From a bacterium (GTDB lineage Bacteria > Bacillota > Clostridia > Christensenellales > CAG-138), in assembly GCA_022778545.1 (NCBI GenBank), contig JALFDW010000045.1:1-54741 (forward strand): DNA of 54,741 nt, read 5' to 3'. The notes under the pieces were generated by a model. The model searched no databases. It was not told the DNA's origin and saw only the letters and a list, made by a program, of their open reading frames with translations. Positions 40,076-48,989 of the stretch are shown here, one piece after another. Both the position numbers and the translations under genes were made by a program. How positions within the stretch are numbered: the stretch's first letter is position 1; every line of letters starts with the position of its first letter.

Positions 40076-41779
40076 ATGCAGAAATTCAGTGAGCTCCAAT
40101 ATCAGAGGCCGGATATCGGCGCCTTGCGCAGCGCCCTCACGGAGGATGCCGCGCGTCTTGGAACAGCAGCTTCCTTTGAAGAGACGGATGATGTGCTGCA
40201 CGCGCACGATGCAGCGCTCCGCGCTTTCTCCACGATGGCAAACCTTGCGAGCATCCGCAACACCATCGACACTTCAGACCGTTTCTATGAGGCGGAAAAG
40301 GACTTTTTCGATACGGAAGTGCCGAAGAACACCCCTTATACGCTTGCGTATAACAAAGCGCTGCTCGCATCGCCTTTCCGCGCGGAGATCGACCGCAAAT
40401 ACGGCACACAGCTGCTCGCGCTCACGGAGCGCGAAGTCCGGCGGCTCTCCCCCGTGCTCATTGAAAGCACGATCGAGGAAAACCGGCTCGTGCGCGAATA
40501 TCAAAAGCTTCTTGCATCCTGCCGCGTGCAATTCGCCGGGGAGACCGTGAACCTTTCCGGCCTCAGGCGTTACCAGCAGGTCCCGGACCGGGCGGTGCGC
40601 AAAGCGGCAGCTGCCGCCGTTTCCGGCTTCCTCAGCGCAAACGCAGATGCGCTCGACACGCTTTATGACAAACTCGTCGCCCTGCGCAACCGCATGGGGC
40701 AACTCATGGGTTATGATGACTTCACGCCCCTTGGCTACCTGCGCATGGGGCGGACCTATGAACCTGCGGACGTTGCGCGTTTCCGCGATCAGGTCGCGAC
40801 CGAGCTTGTGCCGGTCTGCACGGAGCTGCATCGCCGCCACGCTGCACGCATCGGTGTCAATGCGCTTACGATCTACGATGAAACCTTTGAGTTCAAAACC
40901 GGCAACGCCACGCCCGAGGGCGACCTTCCCTTCATGGTAGCTGCAGCGCAGAGGATGTACCGCGAGCTCTCACCGGAAACCGGCGAGTTCTTCGATTTCA
41001 TGGTGAAATATGAACTGATGGATCTGCTCACAAAGCCCAACAAGCGGGTGGGCGGTTATTGCACCTCTCTCCCGGCCTGGCAGGCGCCGTTCATCTTCTC
41101 CAACTTCAACGGCACCTCGGCGGATGTGGATGTGTTTACGCATGAAGCCGGGCATGCCTTTGCAGGCTGCTGCGCAGGCGCGGTGCAGCCGCTCCTTGCC
41201 TACACAAGCCCCACGCTCGAGGCCTGCGAGATCCACTCCATGTCCATGGAATTTTTCACCCACCCCTGGATGGAGCTTTTCTTTGGTAAAAACGCGGACA
41301 AATACCGTTACTCCCACCTGCTTGAATCGCTCACGTTCATCCCCTACGGCGTATGTGTGGACGAATTCCAGCATATCGTATACGCAAACCCCGGCCTTTC
41401 CCCCGCGGAACGCAAGGAAGCATGGCATGCGCTTGAGGCAAAATACCTGCCGCACCGCGATTACGACGGCGATGCCTTCATGGAGGCAGGCGGCTTCTGG
41501 CAAAAGCAGCAGCACGTTTACGCGAGGCCGTTCTATTACCTCGATTATGCGCTGGCTTCCATGGGCGCGTTTGAGTTTTTCGGAAAAATGCAGGCAAACC
41601 GGCCTTCCGCCTGGGAGGATTATCTGCGCCTTTGCCGCGCGGGCGGCAGCCTGCCCTACCGTGCGCTCCTCAAGCTTGCGCACCTTTCCGACCCATTTGA
41701 ACCGGGCAGCGTGATGCGCGCGGTAAAAGCCGGCGTTGATACGCTCCTCGTCACGGATGATCTTGCACTGGACAGATAA
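40076..41779 (+). CDS. M3-family oligoendopeptidase (first copy)
   Basis: 567-residue cytoplasmic zinc metallopeptidase of the M3 (PepF/thimet oligopeptidase) family, cutting short peptides. Zinc site THEAGHAF with the second region CEIHSMSMEFF supplying the Glu ligand; further family motifs FNGTSADVDV and DYALASMGAFEFFGKMQ. The ATG has AGGAGG four bases upstream. It is followed 22 bases later by a paralogue of the same length, so the two are a tandem duplication. Confidence 0.95.
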   Translation: MQKFSELQYQRPDIGALRSALTEDAARLGTAASFEETDDVLHAHDAALRAFSTMANLASIRNTIDTSDRFYEAEKDFFDTEVPKNTPYTLAYNKALLASPFRAEIDRKYGTQLLALTEREVRRLSPVLIESTIEENRLVREYQKLLASCRVQFAGETVNLSGLRRYQQVPDRAVRKAAAAAVSGFLSANADALDTLYDKLVALRNRMGQLMGYDDFTPLGYLRMGRTYEPADVARFRDQVATELVPVCTELHRRHAARIGVNALTIYDETFEFKTGNATPEGDLPFMVAAAQRMYRELSPETGEFFDFMVKYELMDLLTKPNKRVGGYCTSLPAWQAPFIFSNFNGTSADVDVFTHEAGHAFAGCCAGAVQPLLAYTSPTLEACEIHSMSMEFFTHPWMELFFGKNADKYRYSHLLESLTFIPYGVCVDEFQHIVYANPGLSPAERKEAWHALEAKYLPHRDYDGDAFMEAGGFWQKQQHVYARPFYYLDYALASMGAFEFFGKMQANRPSAWEDYLRLCRAGGSLPYRALLKLAHLSDPFEPGSVMRAVKAGVDTLLVTDDLALDR

Positions 41780-41801
41780 ATATAAACTGGAGGATATCGC
41801 C

Positions 41802-43505
41802 ATGACATGCAAATTTAAGGACTACAAATACGAGCGGCCCAACCTTGACGCAGTACGGGAAAAGATCACTGCGCTGACCGCCGCAATGCAAACGGCAAAG
41901 ACCTTTGAAGAAACAGCCGCCATCATCGAAGAAAACGCCGCTTTTGGAAAATACCTGATGACGATGAGCACGCTTGCGGAGATCCGCTTCACACTCAATA
42001 CGGAAGACCCGTTCTATAAGGCAGAACAGGAATTTTTCGATGAAGCCTCCCCCGTTTTTGCTGCGCTTTCTCTGGAGTATTCCAAAGCGCTTCTCGCCTC
42101 CCCCTTCCGCGCAGAAATCGAGGAGCGGTTCGGCCGGCAGCTCATCGCCAACGAGGAGATCAACGTCAAACGCATGTCCCCCGCACTCGTCCCCTTCATG
42201 CAGGAGGAAAACCGGCTGCGCAGCGAATATCAGGCGCTTGCGGCCAGCTGCAAGATCGAGTTCAACGGTGAGGTCTGCAACAATTACGGTTTGCTCAAGT
42301 ATATGGAATCCCCTGACCGTGCGGTGCGCAAAGCCGCCTTTGAAGCATGGGCAAGCTTCTTCGTGGAAAACGAAGCAAAGCTGGACGAGATTTACGACAA
42401 GCTCGTCCATGTCCGGCACGAAATGGCAAAAGCCATGGGCTATGATACCTTCACCCCGCTTGGCTACCTGAACATGGGGCGCACGGATTACGATGCGGAG
42501 GATGTGGCCCGTTTCCGTGCGCAGGTGGTGGAGCACATTGTGCCCGCCTGCGTTGCGCTGCGCCGCCGCCAGGCTGCGCGCATCGGCGTGGATAAGCTCC
42601 ATTATTACGACGAAAGTTATGCGTTTACCGATGGGAACGCCACTCCGGCAGGCGACCGGGATTTCATGGTTGGCTGTGCAGAGAAAATGTACCGCGAGCT
42701 TTCCCGTGAAACAGGTGAATTCTTTGACTTCATGGTCGAGCACGAGCTGCTCGAACTGGAAACGAAGCCCAACAAAGCGGTCGGCGGATACTGCACCTTC
42801 ATCCCGGAATATGATTCCCCGTTCATCTTCTCCAACTTCAATGGCACCTCCGCAGATGTTAACGTGCTGACGCATGAGGCCGGCCACGCTTTCGAAGCCT
42901 ATTGCGCAAGCCGCTGCCAGAAGCTGCCGGAATATTTCTTCAGTACCAGCGAAGTCAATGAGATCCACTCCATGTCCATGGAATTTTTCACCTATCCATG
43001 GATGGAGCTGTTCTTTGGGGAACAGGCTGCAAAATACAGGTTCTCACACATGGCGGATGCGCTCCAGTTCATTCCCTACGGCGTATGTGTGGACGAATAT
43101 CAGCACATCGTATACGCAAACCCGGATATGACGCCCGCAGAGCGCACTGCAGCATGGAAGGAGCTTGAAAAGAAGTACCTGCCCGACCGCAGCTATGACG
43201 GCAACGCATTCATGGAAAAGGGCGGTTTCTGGATGCAGAAGCTGCACATTTTCCTGTACCCGTTCTACTACATCGATTACACGCTCGCTTCCATGGGTGC
43301 CTTTGAGTTTTACGGTAAAATGCAGGAAAACCGGGAAGCAGCCTGGGCGGATTATTACCGGCTCTGCTGCGCCGGCGGCAGCCTGCCCTACCTCGCGCTG
43401 CTCAAGCTTGCCAACCTTTCCACCCCCTTTGAAGAGGGCAGCGTCGCCCGTGCCATCGCGCCCATCCTGAAAACGCTTGCCGAAACGGATGACAAAGCGC
43501 TTTGA
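41802..43505 (+). CDS. M3-family oligoendopeptidase (second copy)
   Basis: 567 residues, same length and architecture as the gene before it. Zinc site THEAGHAFEAYCAS, then NEIHSMSMEFF, PYGVCVDEYQHIVYANP and IDYTLASMGAFEFYGKMQ. The copies are clearly diverged, especially in the first 100 residues, so the duplication is old and substrate preference may differ. Start ATG at 41802 has GGAGG eight bases upstream. Confidence 0.95.
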   Translation: MTCKFKDYKYERPNLDAVREKITALTAAMQTAKTFEETAAIIEENAAFGKYLMTMSTLAEIRFTLNTEDPFYKAEQEFFDEASPVFAALSLEYSKALLASPFRAEIEERFGRQLIANEEINVKRMSPALVPFMQEENRLRSEYQALAASCKIEFNGEVCNNYGLLKYMESPDRAVRKAAFEAWASFFVENEAKLDEIYDKLVHVRHEMAKAMGYDTFTPLGYLNMGRTDYDAEDVARFRAQVVEHIVPACVALRRRQAARIGVDKLHYYDESYAFTDGNATPAGDRDFMVGCAEKMYRELSRETGEFFDFMVEHELLELETKPNKAVGGYCTFIPEYDSPFIFSNFNGTSADVNVLTHEAGHAFEAYCASRCQKLPEYFFSTSEVNEIHSMSMEFFTYPWMELFFGEQAAKYRFSHMADALQFIPYGVCVDEYQHIVYANPDMTPAERTAAWKELEKKYLPDRSYDGNAFMEKGGFWMQKLHIFLYPFYYIDYTLASMGAFEFYGKMQENREAAWADYYRLCCAGGSLPYLALLKLANLSTPFEEGSVARAIAPILKTLAETDDKAL

Positions 43506-43530
43506 GCCAATAACACAGAATACAGAAAAG

Positions 43531-43553
43531 GGGCGGGGAAATTCCCGCCCTTT
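43531..43553 (+). terminator. Terminator after the M3 pair
   Basis: GGGCGGG (43531-43537) pairs with CCCGCCC (43544-43550), followed by TTTAATCTG; also near the prsA 3' end on the other strand. Confidence 0.75.
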
Positions 43554-43604
43554 AATCTGTCTCTTTTCGGTTTGTTCTCGTTCCAAACCGCTTATCGCAG
43601 CCGT

Positions 43605-44786
43605 TTATTTGACGCCATTCACGCGGTCATAGTACTTAACGATCTTGACTTCTTCCTTCCACTGGGCAAGATACTCCTGATACAGATCGTTTTTTCTCTC
43701 CGTTTCCACCTGCTCGCGGATGGTGTCCTTCACCTCGTCAAACGTGACCGTCTTTGCCTCAACGGGGCCGCACTTTTTGATGATATGCTTGCCCTTGGAG
43801 GACTGCACAGCCTCTGCCGTGATGTCGCCCTCGTTCTCGAGCGCGAGCGCCGCAGCGGAAAACTCTTCATAATAGTCGGAAGCATTCGCTTCGCTCAGGA
43901 TGTAGCCTTCCGTCTTGTAGGGCTCGTTCTGCATGCCCGGATCCTCGCCGTATTCCTCAATCAGAGCGTCGAAATCCTCGCCGGCTTCGATCTTCGCATA
44001 GATCTCCGCAACGATGGCATCCACATCCTTATCCTCACCCTCTTCCGCATCGAGAACGAGGATATGCTTGTAATAGTTGTAGCCTTCGGGAACGACGAGC
44101 GGCTGCGAGCCACCGTTCAGGAAGGAAGAATAATCGTCAAAATAATTGGCGGGATCTTCTTCATAACGCTCCTGATAATAAGCAAGCTGCTCATCGTAAT
44201 AGGCCTGTACATCATCGTCGGTTACCGTAACTTCCGCAAGCAGGCTCTCGATGTATTTGTTGGCGATCGCCTCATCGCGCAGGCTGTCCTCGATGCTCTT
44301 GATGTATTTATCATAAGTAAGGCCGTTCGCCTTCAGATCCGCAAGGAGCAGCTTTTCTTCTTCCGCCCGCTTTTCGTCCTCGTCGGTGATGGATGCATCC
44401 ACATCATCCGCATAGCTCTCATAGAGGCTGTCGATCTCCTGCTGCAGGCTTTCCTGAACCTCAGCTTCTTCCTCAGCAGTAAGCGTTACGCCCGCCTGCT
44501 TTGCGACATAGATGGGGAGCATGCTGTTGATGATGGAATCAAACACCATATCCTGAAACGCACGGTAAGCTTCGTCCGTGGATACGTCATATGTGCCATA
44601 TATGCTCTGCATATACATATTGTTCACATAGACCCGGTAATACGTCTGGAATCGGATATCAATATTTCCCACTTTGCCGACGACGGGGTCATTCAGTTTG
44701 GCGCTGCAGCCGGCAAAGGCAGCAAACACCAACACGAGTGCCAAAGTGAACAGGACGGCGCGCATGCCGTTGTGCTTGTTTTGCAT
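43605..44786 (-). CDS. prsA: PrsA-like foldase lipoprotein (parvulin)
   Basis: 393 residues. Signal peptide with lipobox FAGC, Cys at 27. SurA/PrsA-like N-terminal helical region (FDSIINSMLPIYVAKQAGVTLTAEE) surrounds a parvulin peptidyl-prolyl isomerase domain at about 240-350 (YYKHILVLDAEEGE, AGEDFDALIEEYGEDP, SSKGKHIIKK). Helps secreted proteins fold outside the membrane. Strongly acidic throughout. Start is ATG 44784-44786 with AAGGAG before it. The insert in the catalytic domain is long, so isomerase activity should not be assumed. Confidence 0.88.
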   Translation of the reverse strand: MQNKHNGMRAVLFTLALVLVFAAFAGCSAKLNDPVVGKVGNIDIRFQTYYRVYVNNMYMQSIYGTYDVSTDEAYRAFQDMVFDSIINSMLPIYVAKQAGVTLTAEEEAEVQESLQQEIDSLYESYADDVDASITDEDEKRAEEEKLLLADLKANGLTYDKYIKSIEDSLRDEAIANKYIESLLAEVTVTDDDVQAYYDEQLAYYQERYEEDPANYFDDYSSFLNGGSQPLVVPEGYNYYKHILVLDAEEGEDKDVDAIVAEIYAKIEAGEDFDALIEEYGEDPGMQNEPYKTEGYILSEANASDYYEEFSAAALALENEGDITAEAVQSSKGKHIIKKCGPVEAKTVTFDEVKDTIREQVETERKNDLYQEYLAQWKEEVKIVKYYDRVNGVK

Positions 44787-44848
44787 TCTCTCTTCTCCTT
44801 TTGTAAGGGGCTTGCTCATTCTGCGCCCCATTCTAAACTGACTTATCT

Positions 44849-44877
44849 ATTTTATCCTTCCGGCCGCACGCTGTCAA
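44849..44877 (-). promoter_or_regulatory. SigA promoter of prsA
   Basis: TTGACA (44872-44877), 17-base spacer, TAAAAT (44849-44854), minus strand. Confidence 0.85.
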
Positions 44878-44947
44878 CGCATCAACGCCAATCAAATGTA
44901 AATTGATTGCGGCAAATCGTCATTTGCCGGGCAAAACGCAAAATTTT

Positions 44948-44976
44948 TTGGTGATTTTCGGTTTTTATGGTATAAT
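44948..44976 (+). promoter_or_regulatory. SigA promoter of pgsA
   Basis: TTGGTG (44948-44953), 17-base spacer, TATAAT (44971-44976). Confidence 0.8.
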
Positions 44977-45015
44977 GACTTTTAATGTATTACAGTAAGC
45001 AAAAGTGAGGTTCCA

Positions 45016-45552
45016 ATGCGGCATATTCCCAACGTTCTTTCCGCGCTGCGCATCCTGATGGTCGGCGTATTCATATATTTTTTTGTGCAGGCACAGTATC
45101 TCGCCTGCCTCATCACCTACATCACCGCTTTCCTGACCGACCTGCTGGATGGTTACCTTGCGCGGCGCAACAACTGGATTTCCGACATCGGCAAAGTGCT
45201 CGATCCGCTTGCAGATAAGCTCATGCTGCTCACGGCGCTCATGTGCTTTTTGACGAAGGGCTGGCTCCCGCTTTACATGATCGTCATCGTTTTTGCGAAG
45301 GAGCTTACCATGATCATCGGCGGCGCAATCCTGTTCCGCAAGAACGTGGTCGTTTATTCCGACTGGTTTGGGAAGCTCGCATCCGGTTTCTTCAACGCAA
45401 GCGTCGCGCTTACGCTTGCCAAGCGCTTTTTCCCGCAAATCGGGATACTGGACATCATCGTCCTTGGGATCGCGATCGTGCTTGCCCTCATTGCGCTCGT
45501 GCATTATGCGCTGATTCAGCTGCCCCATATTCGCAAAACAAGCGCTGAATGA
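45016..45552 (+). CDS. pgsA: CDP-diacylglycerol-glycerol-3-phosphate phosphatidyltransferase
   Basis: 178-residue membrane enzyme making phosphatidylglycerol phosphate, the first step to phosphatidylglycerol. The CDP-alcohol phosphotransferase motif is complete: DLLDGYLARRNNWISDIG with following VLDPLADK (DGxxAR and G, D, D spaced as in the family). About five membrane segments. PgsA supplies the lipid that Lgt uses. AGTGAGG precedes the ATG by five bases; a terminator follows. Confidence 0.93.
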   Translation: MRHIPNVLSALRILMVGVFIYFFVQAQYLACLITYITAFLTDLLDGYLARRNNWISDIGKVLDPLADKLMLLTALMCFLTKGWLPLYMIVIVFAKELTMIIGGAILFRKNVVVYSDWFGKLASGFFNASVALTLAKRFFPQIGILDIIVLGIAIVLALIALVHYALIQLPHIRKTSAE

Positions 45553-45576
45553 AGCGCTGTTCCATCAGCAACTCCG

Positions 45577-45607
45577 GCAGGGAAGTTTTTTCTTCCCTGC
45601 TTTTTTT
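45577..45607 (+). terminator. Terminator of pgsA
   Basis: GCAGGGAAG-TTTTTT-CTTCCCTGC followed by TTTTTTT. Confidence 0.95.
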
Positions 45608-45675
45608 CATAAAAACAGTTCCGAAACACAGGCAAGGTGAATAAGATGGAGCAGCCCAAATTCAAGGAGGTTGCT

Positions 45676-46680
45676 ATGAAGAAACTCACATCCCTTGTGC
45701 TGTGCCTGTTTTTGTGTACCGCATTTCTTTTCTGCGGCTGCGGCAAGCAGGAGGATCTGCGCCATGTGACGCTCAACGAGGTGACACGCTCCGTATTCTA
45801 CGCTCCGCTGTACGTTGCGGTCTCCCTTGGCTTCTTTGCGGATGAAGGCATGGAGGTTGAGATCGTAACGGGCGGCGGCAGCGACAAGAGCATGACAGCC
45901 CTGCTTGCAGGCGAGGCCGACGTTGCCCTGATGGGCCCGGAAACCGGCGTTTATGTGGTTTCCGGAGGCAAGGAAGATCACCCGATGATCATCGCGCAGC
46001 TCACCAAGCGGGACGGTTCCTTCCTGATCGGCCGCGAAGCCAACGATGCGTTCGACTGGTCTGCGCTGAAAGGCAAGTCGATTATCGGGGGACGCCCCGG
46101 CGGGATGCCGTTTATGACCCTCCAATACGTGCTCAAAAAGAACGGACTTACGCCCGGGGAGGATGTCACGATCATCGACAACATCCAGTTTAACCTGATG
46201 GGCAGCGCCTTTGAAGGCGGCACGGGAGACTATGTGACGCTCTTCGAACCGACAGCCTCCGAATTTGAAGCCGCCGGCAAGGGGCATATCGTTGCAAACA
46301 TCGGGCTTGAATCCGGTGAAGTACCTTACACCGCTTTCATGGTCGCCCCCGACACCATTCAAAACGATCCTGCATTCGTCGAAGCATTCGTGCGGGCGTT
46401 GTACCGTGCGCAGCTTTGGGTGCAATCCGCAGGCGACGCGGAGATCGCCGAGGCGATGCAGCCCTTCTTCCCCGATTCTTCCATCGAAACACTTTCCGCC
46501 GTTGCGCGAAACTACCGGGCAACCGATTCCTGGACACAAACGCCCGTTATGACGGAAGATTCCTTCACGCGTCTGCAGGACATCATGGAAAATGCAGGTG
46601 AGCTGAGCGAGCGCGTGGAGTTTTCAGAGCTGGTGGACAACAGCTTTGCGGAAGCCGTGATGGCAGCCATCGGGGAATAA
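45676..46680 (+). CDS. NMT1/SsuA-type substrate-binding lipoprotein (orphan)
   Basis: 334 residues. Signal peptide with lipobox FCGC (Cys at about 22). The body looks like a nitrate/sulfonate/thiamine-precursor type binding protein: LNEVTRSVFYAPLYVAVSLGFFADEGMEVEIVTGGGSDKSMTALLAGEADVALMGP at the start and LKGKSIIGGRPGGMPFMTLQYVLKKNG. The substrate is unknown. No permease or ATPase gene lies nearby, so it must share another transporter's membrane part. Start ATG at 45676 has AGGAGG five bases upstream. It lies just after a strong terminator. Confidence 0.88.
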   Translation: MKKLTSLVLCLFLCTAFLFCGCGKQEDLRHVTLNEVTRSVFYAPLYVAVSLGFFADEGMEVEIVTGGGSDKSMTALLAGEADVALMGPETGVYVVSGGKEDHPMIIAQLTKRDGSFLIGREANDAFDWSALKGKSIIGGRPGGMPFMTLQYVLKKNGLTPGEDVTIIDNIQFNLMGSAFEGGTGDYVTLFEPTASEFEAAGKGHIVANIGLESGEVPYTAFMVAPDTIQNDPAFVEAFVRALYRAQLWVQSAGDAEIAEAMQPFFPDSSIETLSAVARNYRATDSWTQTPVMTEDSFTRLQDIMENAGELSERVEFSELVDNSFAEAVMAAIGE

Positions 46681-46740
46681 GGCGGGCGCAGCGTGTGCGG
46701 CCGGATGCGTTGTTCATTCAGAACCCACACCTGCGCAAAC

Positions 46741-46769
46741 GGCCGCCCGGGAAGCTCTCCCGGGCGGCC
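46741..46769. terminator. Long perfect hairpin between convergent genes
   Basis: GGCCGCCCGGGA (46741-46752) pairs perfectly with TCCCGGGCGGCC (46758-46769), loop of five. No T tract on either side (GCCGTATG on plus, GTTTGCG on minus), so termination would rest on the very stable stem. Confidence 0.55.
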
Positions 46770-46789
46770 GCCGTATGCCGGTTTAATGG

Positions 46790-47194
46790 TTATTCATCTT
46801 CGTCCTGTACCGTGGGGATGACAGGCTCATTGCAGTTGGGGCAGATCAGCTCCTGATCCGATTCGAGCATGTCCTGATCGAAATAGACGGTCTCGCCGCA
46901 ATGCGGGCACTCGACCTCAACGAAATCATCCTCGAAGTCCTCGCCGCAGCAGTCGCACACGTCATCATCGAGCATCGCATCCAGGCACTCATCGATGTCG
47001 GAAAGTTCATCGCAAATGTCGTCAATGCACTCATCGAGATCAATAATGGCTTCCTCGTTCTCGTCGATGGTGCCGGCCATCTCATCCATGGTCTCGATCA
47101 TCGCGAGCAGCAGCTTGCCCTGCGCGTCACCGCCGATCTCCATGCCATCCGCAAGGCCGCGCAGATAAGCGACCTTTTCTTTCATGTATCCCAT
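46790..47194 (-). CDS. CD1247-type acidic zinc-ribbon protein
   Basis: 134 residues. The N-terminal 80 residues are acidic and helical, opening with MKEKVAYLRGLADGMEIGGDAQGKLLLAMIETMDEMA, the pattern of the CD1247 N-terminal domain found in Clostridia. The C-terminal part is a zinc ribbon: CDCCGEDF and CPHCGET then CPNCNEPV, giving three CxxC pairs. Function is unknown. It starts 35 bases after efp on the same strand, so it may be cotranscribed with it. Confidence 0.8.
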   Translation of the reverse strand: MGYMKEKVAYLRGLADGMEIGGDAQGKLLLAMIETMDEMAGTIDENEEAIIDLDECIDDICDELSDIDECLDAMLDDDVCDCCGEDFEDDFVEVECPHCGETVYFDQDMLESDQELICPNCNEPVIPTVQDEDE

Positions 47195-47229
47195 AGGTAA
47201 CCTCCGTTATGTGATATGTTCAGTATTGG

Positions 47230-47793
47230 TTATACGCGCTCCATGTATTCGCCGGTGCGGGTATCCACGCGGATGCGGTCGCCCTCGTTGACGAACAGCG
47301 GAACGTTGATCTTGAAGCCGGTCTCAAGCGTAGCGGGCTTGGTCGTGCCGGTCGCGGTATCGCCGCGGAAGCCGGGTTCCGTCTCGGTGACGGTGAGTTC
47401 GACAAAGTTCGGCGCAGCCACGGAGAAGGGGCTTCCCTTGTAGAAGCGGATCGTCACGTTCTCGTTCTCGACGATGAAATCGATGGCGTCTTCCACCTGG
47501 TCATGGTTGAGCGGCAGCTGCTCGAAGGTCTCGGTATCCATGAAGTAGTACAGCTCACCGTCGTTATAGAGATACTGCATCTCCTTGGTCTCGATGTGCG
47601 CCGTGGGGTACTTGTCCGTGGGGCTGAAGGTGCGCTCGAGCACCGCGCCGGTCATAACGTTCTTGAGGCGCGTGCGGACAAAGGCCGCGCCTTTTCCGGG
47701 CTTAACATGCTGGAAATCCGCGATGGACCAAACCTGCCCGTCGATCTCGACCGTTACGCCCTTGCGAAAATCGCCTGCCATAATCATTGCCAT
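47230..47793 (-). CDS. efp: Elongation factor P
   Basis: 187 residues, normal length. EF-P rescues ribosomes stalled at consecutive prolines. Domain I has [15 protein letters not shown] with the tip Lys at 34, the residue that is modified or left bare; domains II and III follow, ending [17 protein letters not shown]. No modification enzymes (EpmA/B or EarP) are nearby. The tip sequence with Lys fits the Firmicute type. Ribosome binding site GGAGG is ten bases before the ATG; an ATG at codon 3 or 5 is also possible. Confidence 0.97.
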   Translation of the reverse strand: MAMIMAGDFRKGVTVEIDGQVWSIADFQHVKPGKGAAFVRTRLKNVMTGAVLERTFSPTDKYPTAHIETKEMQYLYNDGELYYFMDTETFEQLPLNHDQVEDAIDFIVENENVTIRFYKGSPFSVAAPNFVELTVTETEPGFRGDTATGTTKPATLETGFKINVPLFVNEGDRIRVDTRTGEYMERV

Positions 47794-47836
47794 AGGTAAT
47801 CATCCTCCAAAAATGCTTTTTTGTTGCGTTTGTATG

Positions 47837-47864
47837 ATTTTACCATGCCGCGCGCACACAGCAA
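47837..47864 (-). promoter_or_regulatory. Proximal promoter of efp
   Basis: TTGCTG (47859-47864), 16-base spacer, TAAAAT (47837-47842), minus strand. Confidence 0.5.
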
Positions 47865-47887
47865 CGCCATGATATACAATACTGTGT

Positions 47888-47917
47888 ATTATATTACCAC
47901 ATCCGCACACCTGCAAA
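47888..47917 (-). promoter_or_regulatory. Distal promoter of efp
   Basis: TTTGCA (47912-47917), 18-base spacer, TATAAT (47888-47893), minus strand. Confidence 0.5.
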
Positions 47918-47957
47918 CAAGGGATTTATTGCATCCGCATGAAATTTACCGAAAGTT

Positions 47958-48989
47958 TTATGCGATGTTGCTCCATCCCTCCCCAATCAGCCACTCGGTA
48001 TGGAAATATTCAGGGGCAAGGATGATCCGTTCCAGCTGAAAACGGTCGCCGGGATTTACCGTATAAGCCTCATTTTCCATAAAATAGATCGTGGTATTAT
48101 GCACTGGGAATGGCTCGGACATCTTTTCCGTCTCAATATCAAATACGCGCATTTCGATGTAGTTGTCCTCCCGCAGCCATGCGCAGAACACGGCGTTCCC
48201 GTTTGCGGCGGCATGGACGTTGTTGGCGTCCTTTTCTTCAAATACCACAGTCCGCCCATCCCCTTCCGCTTCCAGCAGATAGATGCCGTTTAGATTGCGG
48301 CAGAGAATTTTATCTCCCAAATGCTGCACTGGAACCGGCATGGCTTCCTTCACAACCGTTACCTTCTCCGGATCGTTTATGTCAACGGCAAAAAGGGAGT
48401 ATCCGTTGAGGCAATACGGATCATCGTTGATCCTGCGCGATACATATACCGTCTCTCCCACCACATCGAGATATGTCCACCGAAGATTTTCCAGCACGGA
48501 GATGCAATTTGAACCGTCTTTCTTCATGCGGTACAGCGTGTTTTCCGTAAAGAAGAAAATGAATTCCTTTGTCGTAATCATATTGTCAACGGTTCCGTCC
48601 CGGAGTTTTGTAACTCCCCCGTTTTCGTAATCAAAGCGGAATATCCCCTTTTCCTCATCACCGATATAATACACCGCATCATCGGAAGCGTTAATCATGC
48701 CACCACAATCTTCCGCGAGCTCCTGTATTTGCCCCTGTGCACCCAATGAGCAAAGCGTATTATAAGGATAGTGCTGAAAGTAAATGGCGCCGTTCCGCGC
48801 GTCCGCCATGCCATATGCGCCGCAGTTTGCTGTGTCCGCGCCGTAAGGAGCAGGATCTGCCGGCTGCCAAACAAAGGCATCCACCGGCGCGGGGCTTGGC
48901 ACAGGTTCTTTATCCGTTGCAAGATCGCATGCGCAAAAGGATACCATAGAAAATGCCATAACTACTAAAAGAATGATGCAGCGCTTCAT
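47958..48989 (-). CDS. Lipoprotein with repeated beta-propeller-like body (DUF5050 type)
   Basis: 343 residues. Signal peptide ends in the lipobox-like FCAC (Cys at about 21), then a short linker. The body shows short repeats of tryptophan/tyrosine-flanked strands (AVYYIGDEEKGIFRFDYENGG, FFFTENTLYRMKKDGSN, TVYVSRRINDD), typical of DUF5050-like propellers that bind unknown ligands outside the cell. No enzyme residues recognised. The start is ATG 48987-48989, seven bases after AGGAG. AT content is visibly higher than in neighbours. No close partner gene. Confidence 0.7.
   Translation of the reverse strand: MKRCIILLVVMAFSMVSFCACDLATDKEPVPSPAPVDAFVWQPADPAPYGADTANCGAYGMADARNGAIYFQHYPYNTLCSLGAQGQIQELAEDCGGMINASDDAVYYIGDEEKGIFRFDYENGGVTKLRDGTVDNMITTKEFIFFFTENTLYRMKKDGSNCISVLENLRWTYLDVVGETVYVSRRINDDPYCLNGYSLFAVDINDPEKVTVVKEAMPVPVQHLGDKILCRNLNGIYLLEAEGDGRTVVFEEKDANNVHAAANGNAVFCAWLREDNYIEMRVFDIETEKMSEPFPVHNTTIYFMENEAYTVNPGDRFQLERIILAPEYFHTEWLIGEGWSNIA

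Noticed and set aside
40076-43505. Tandem M3 genes as an assembly duplication
   Set aside because: The copies differ widely at DNA and protein level, with different start regions, so they are real paralogues.
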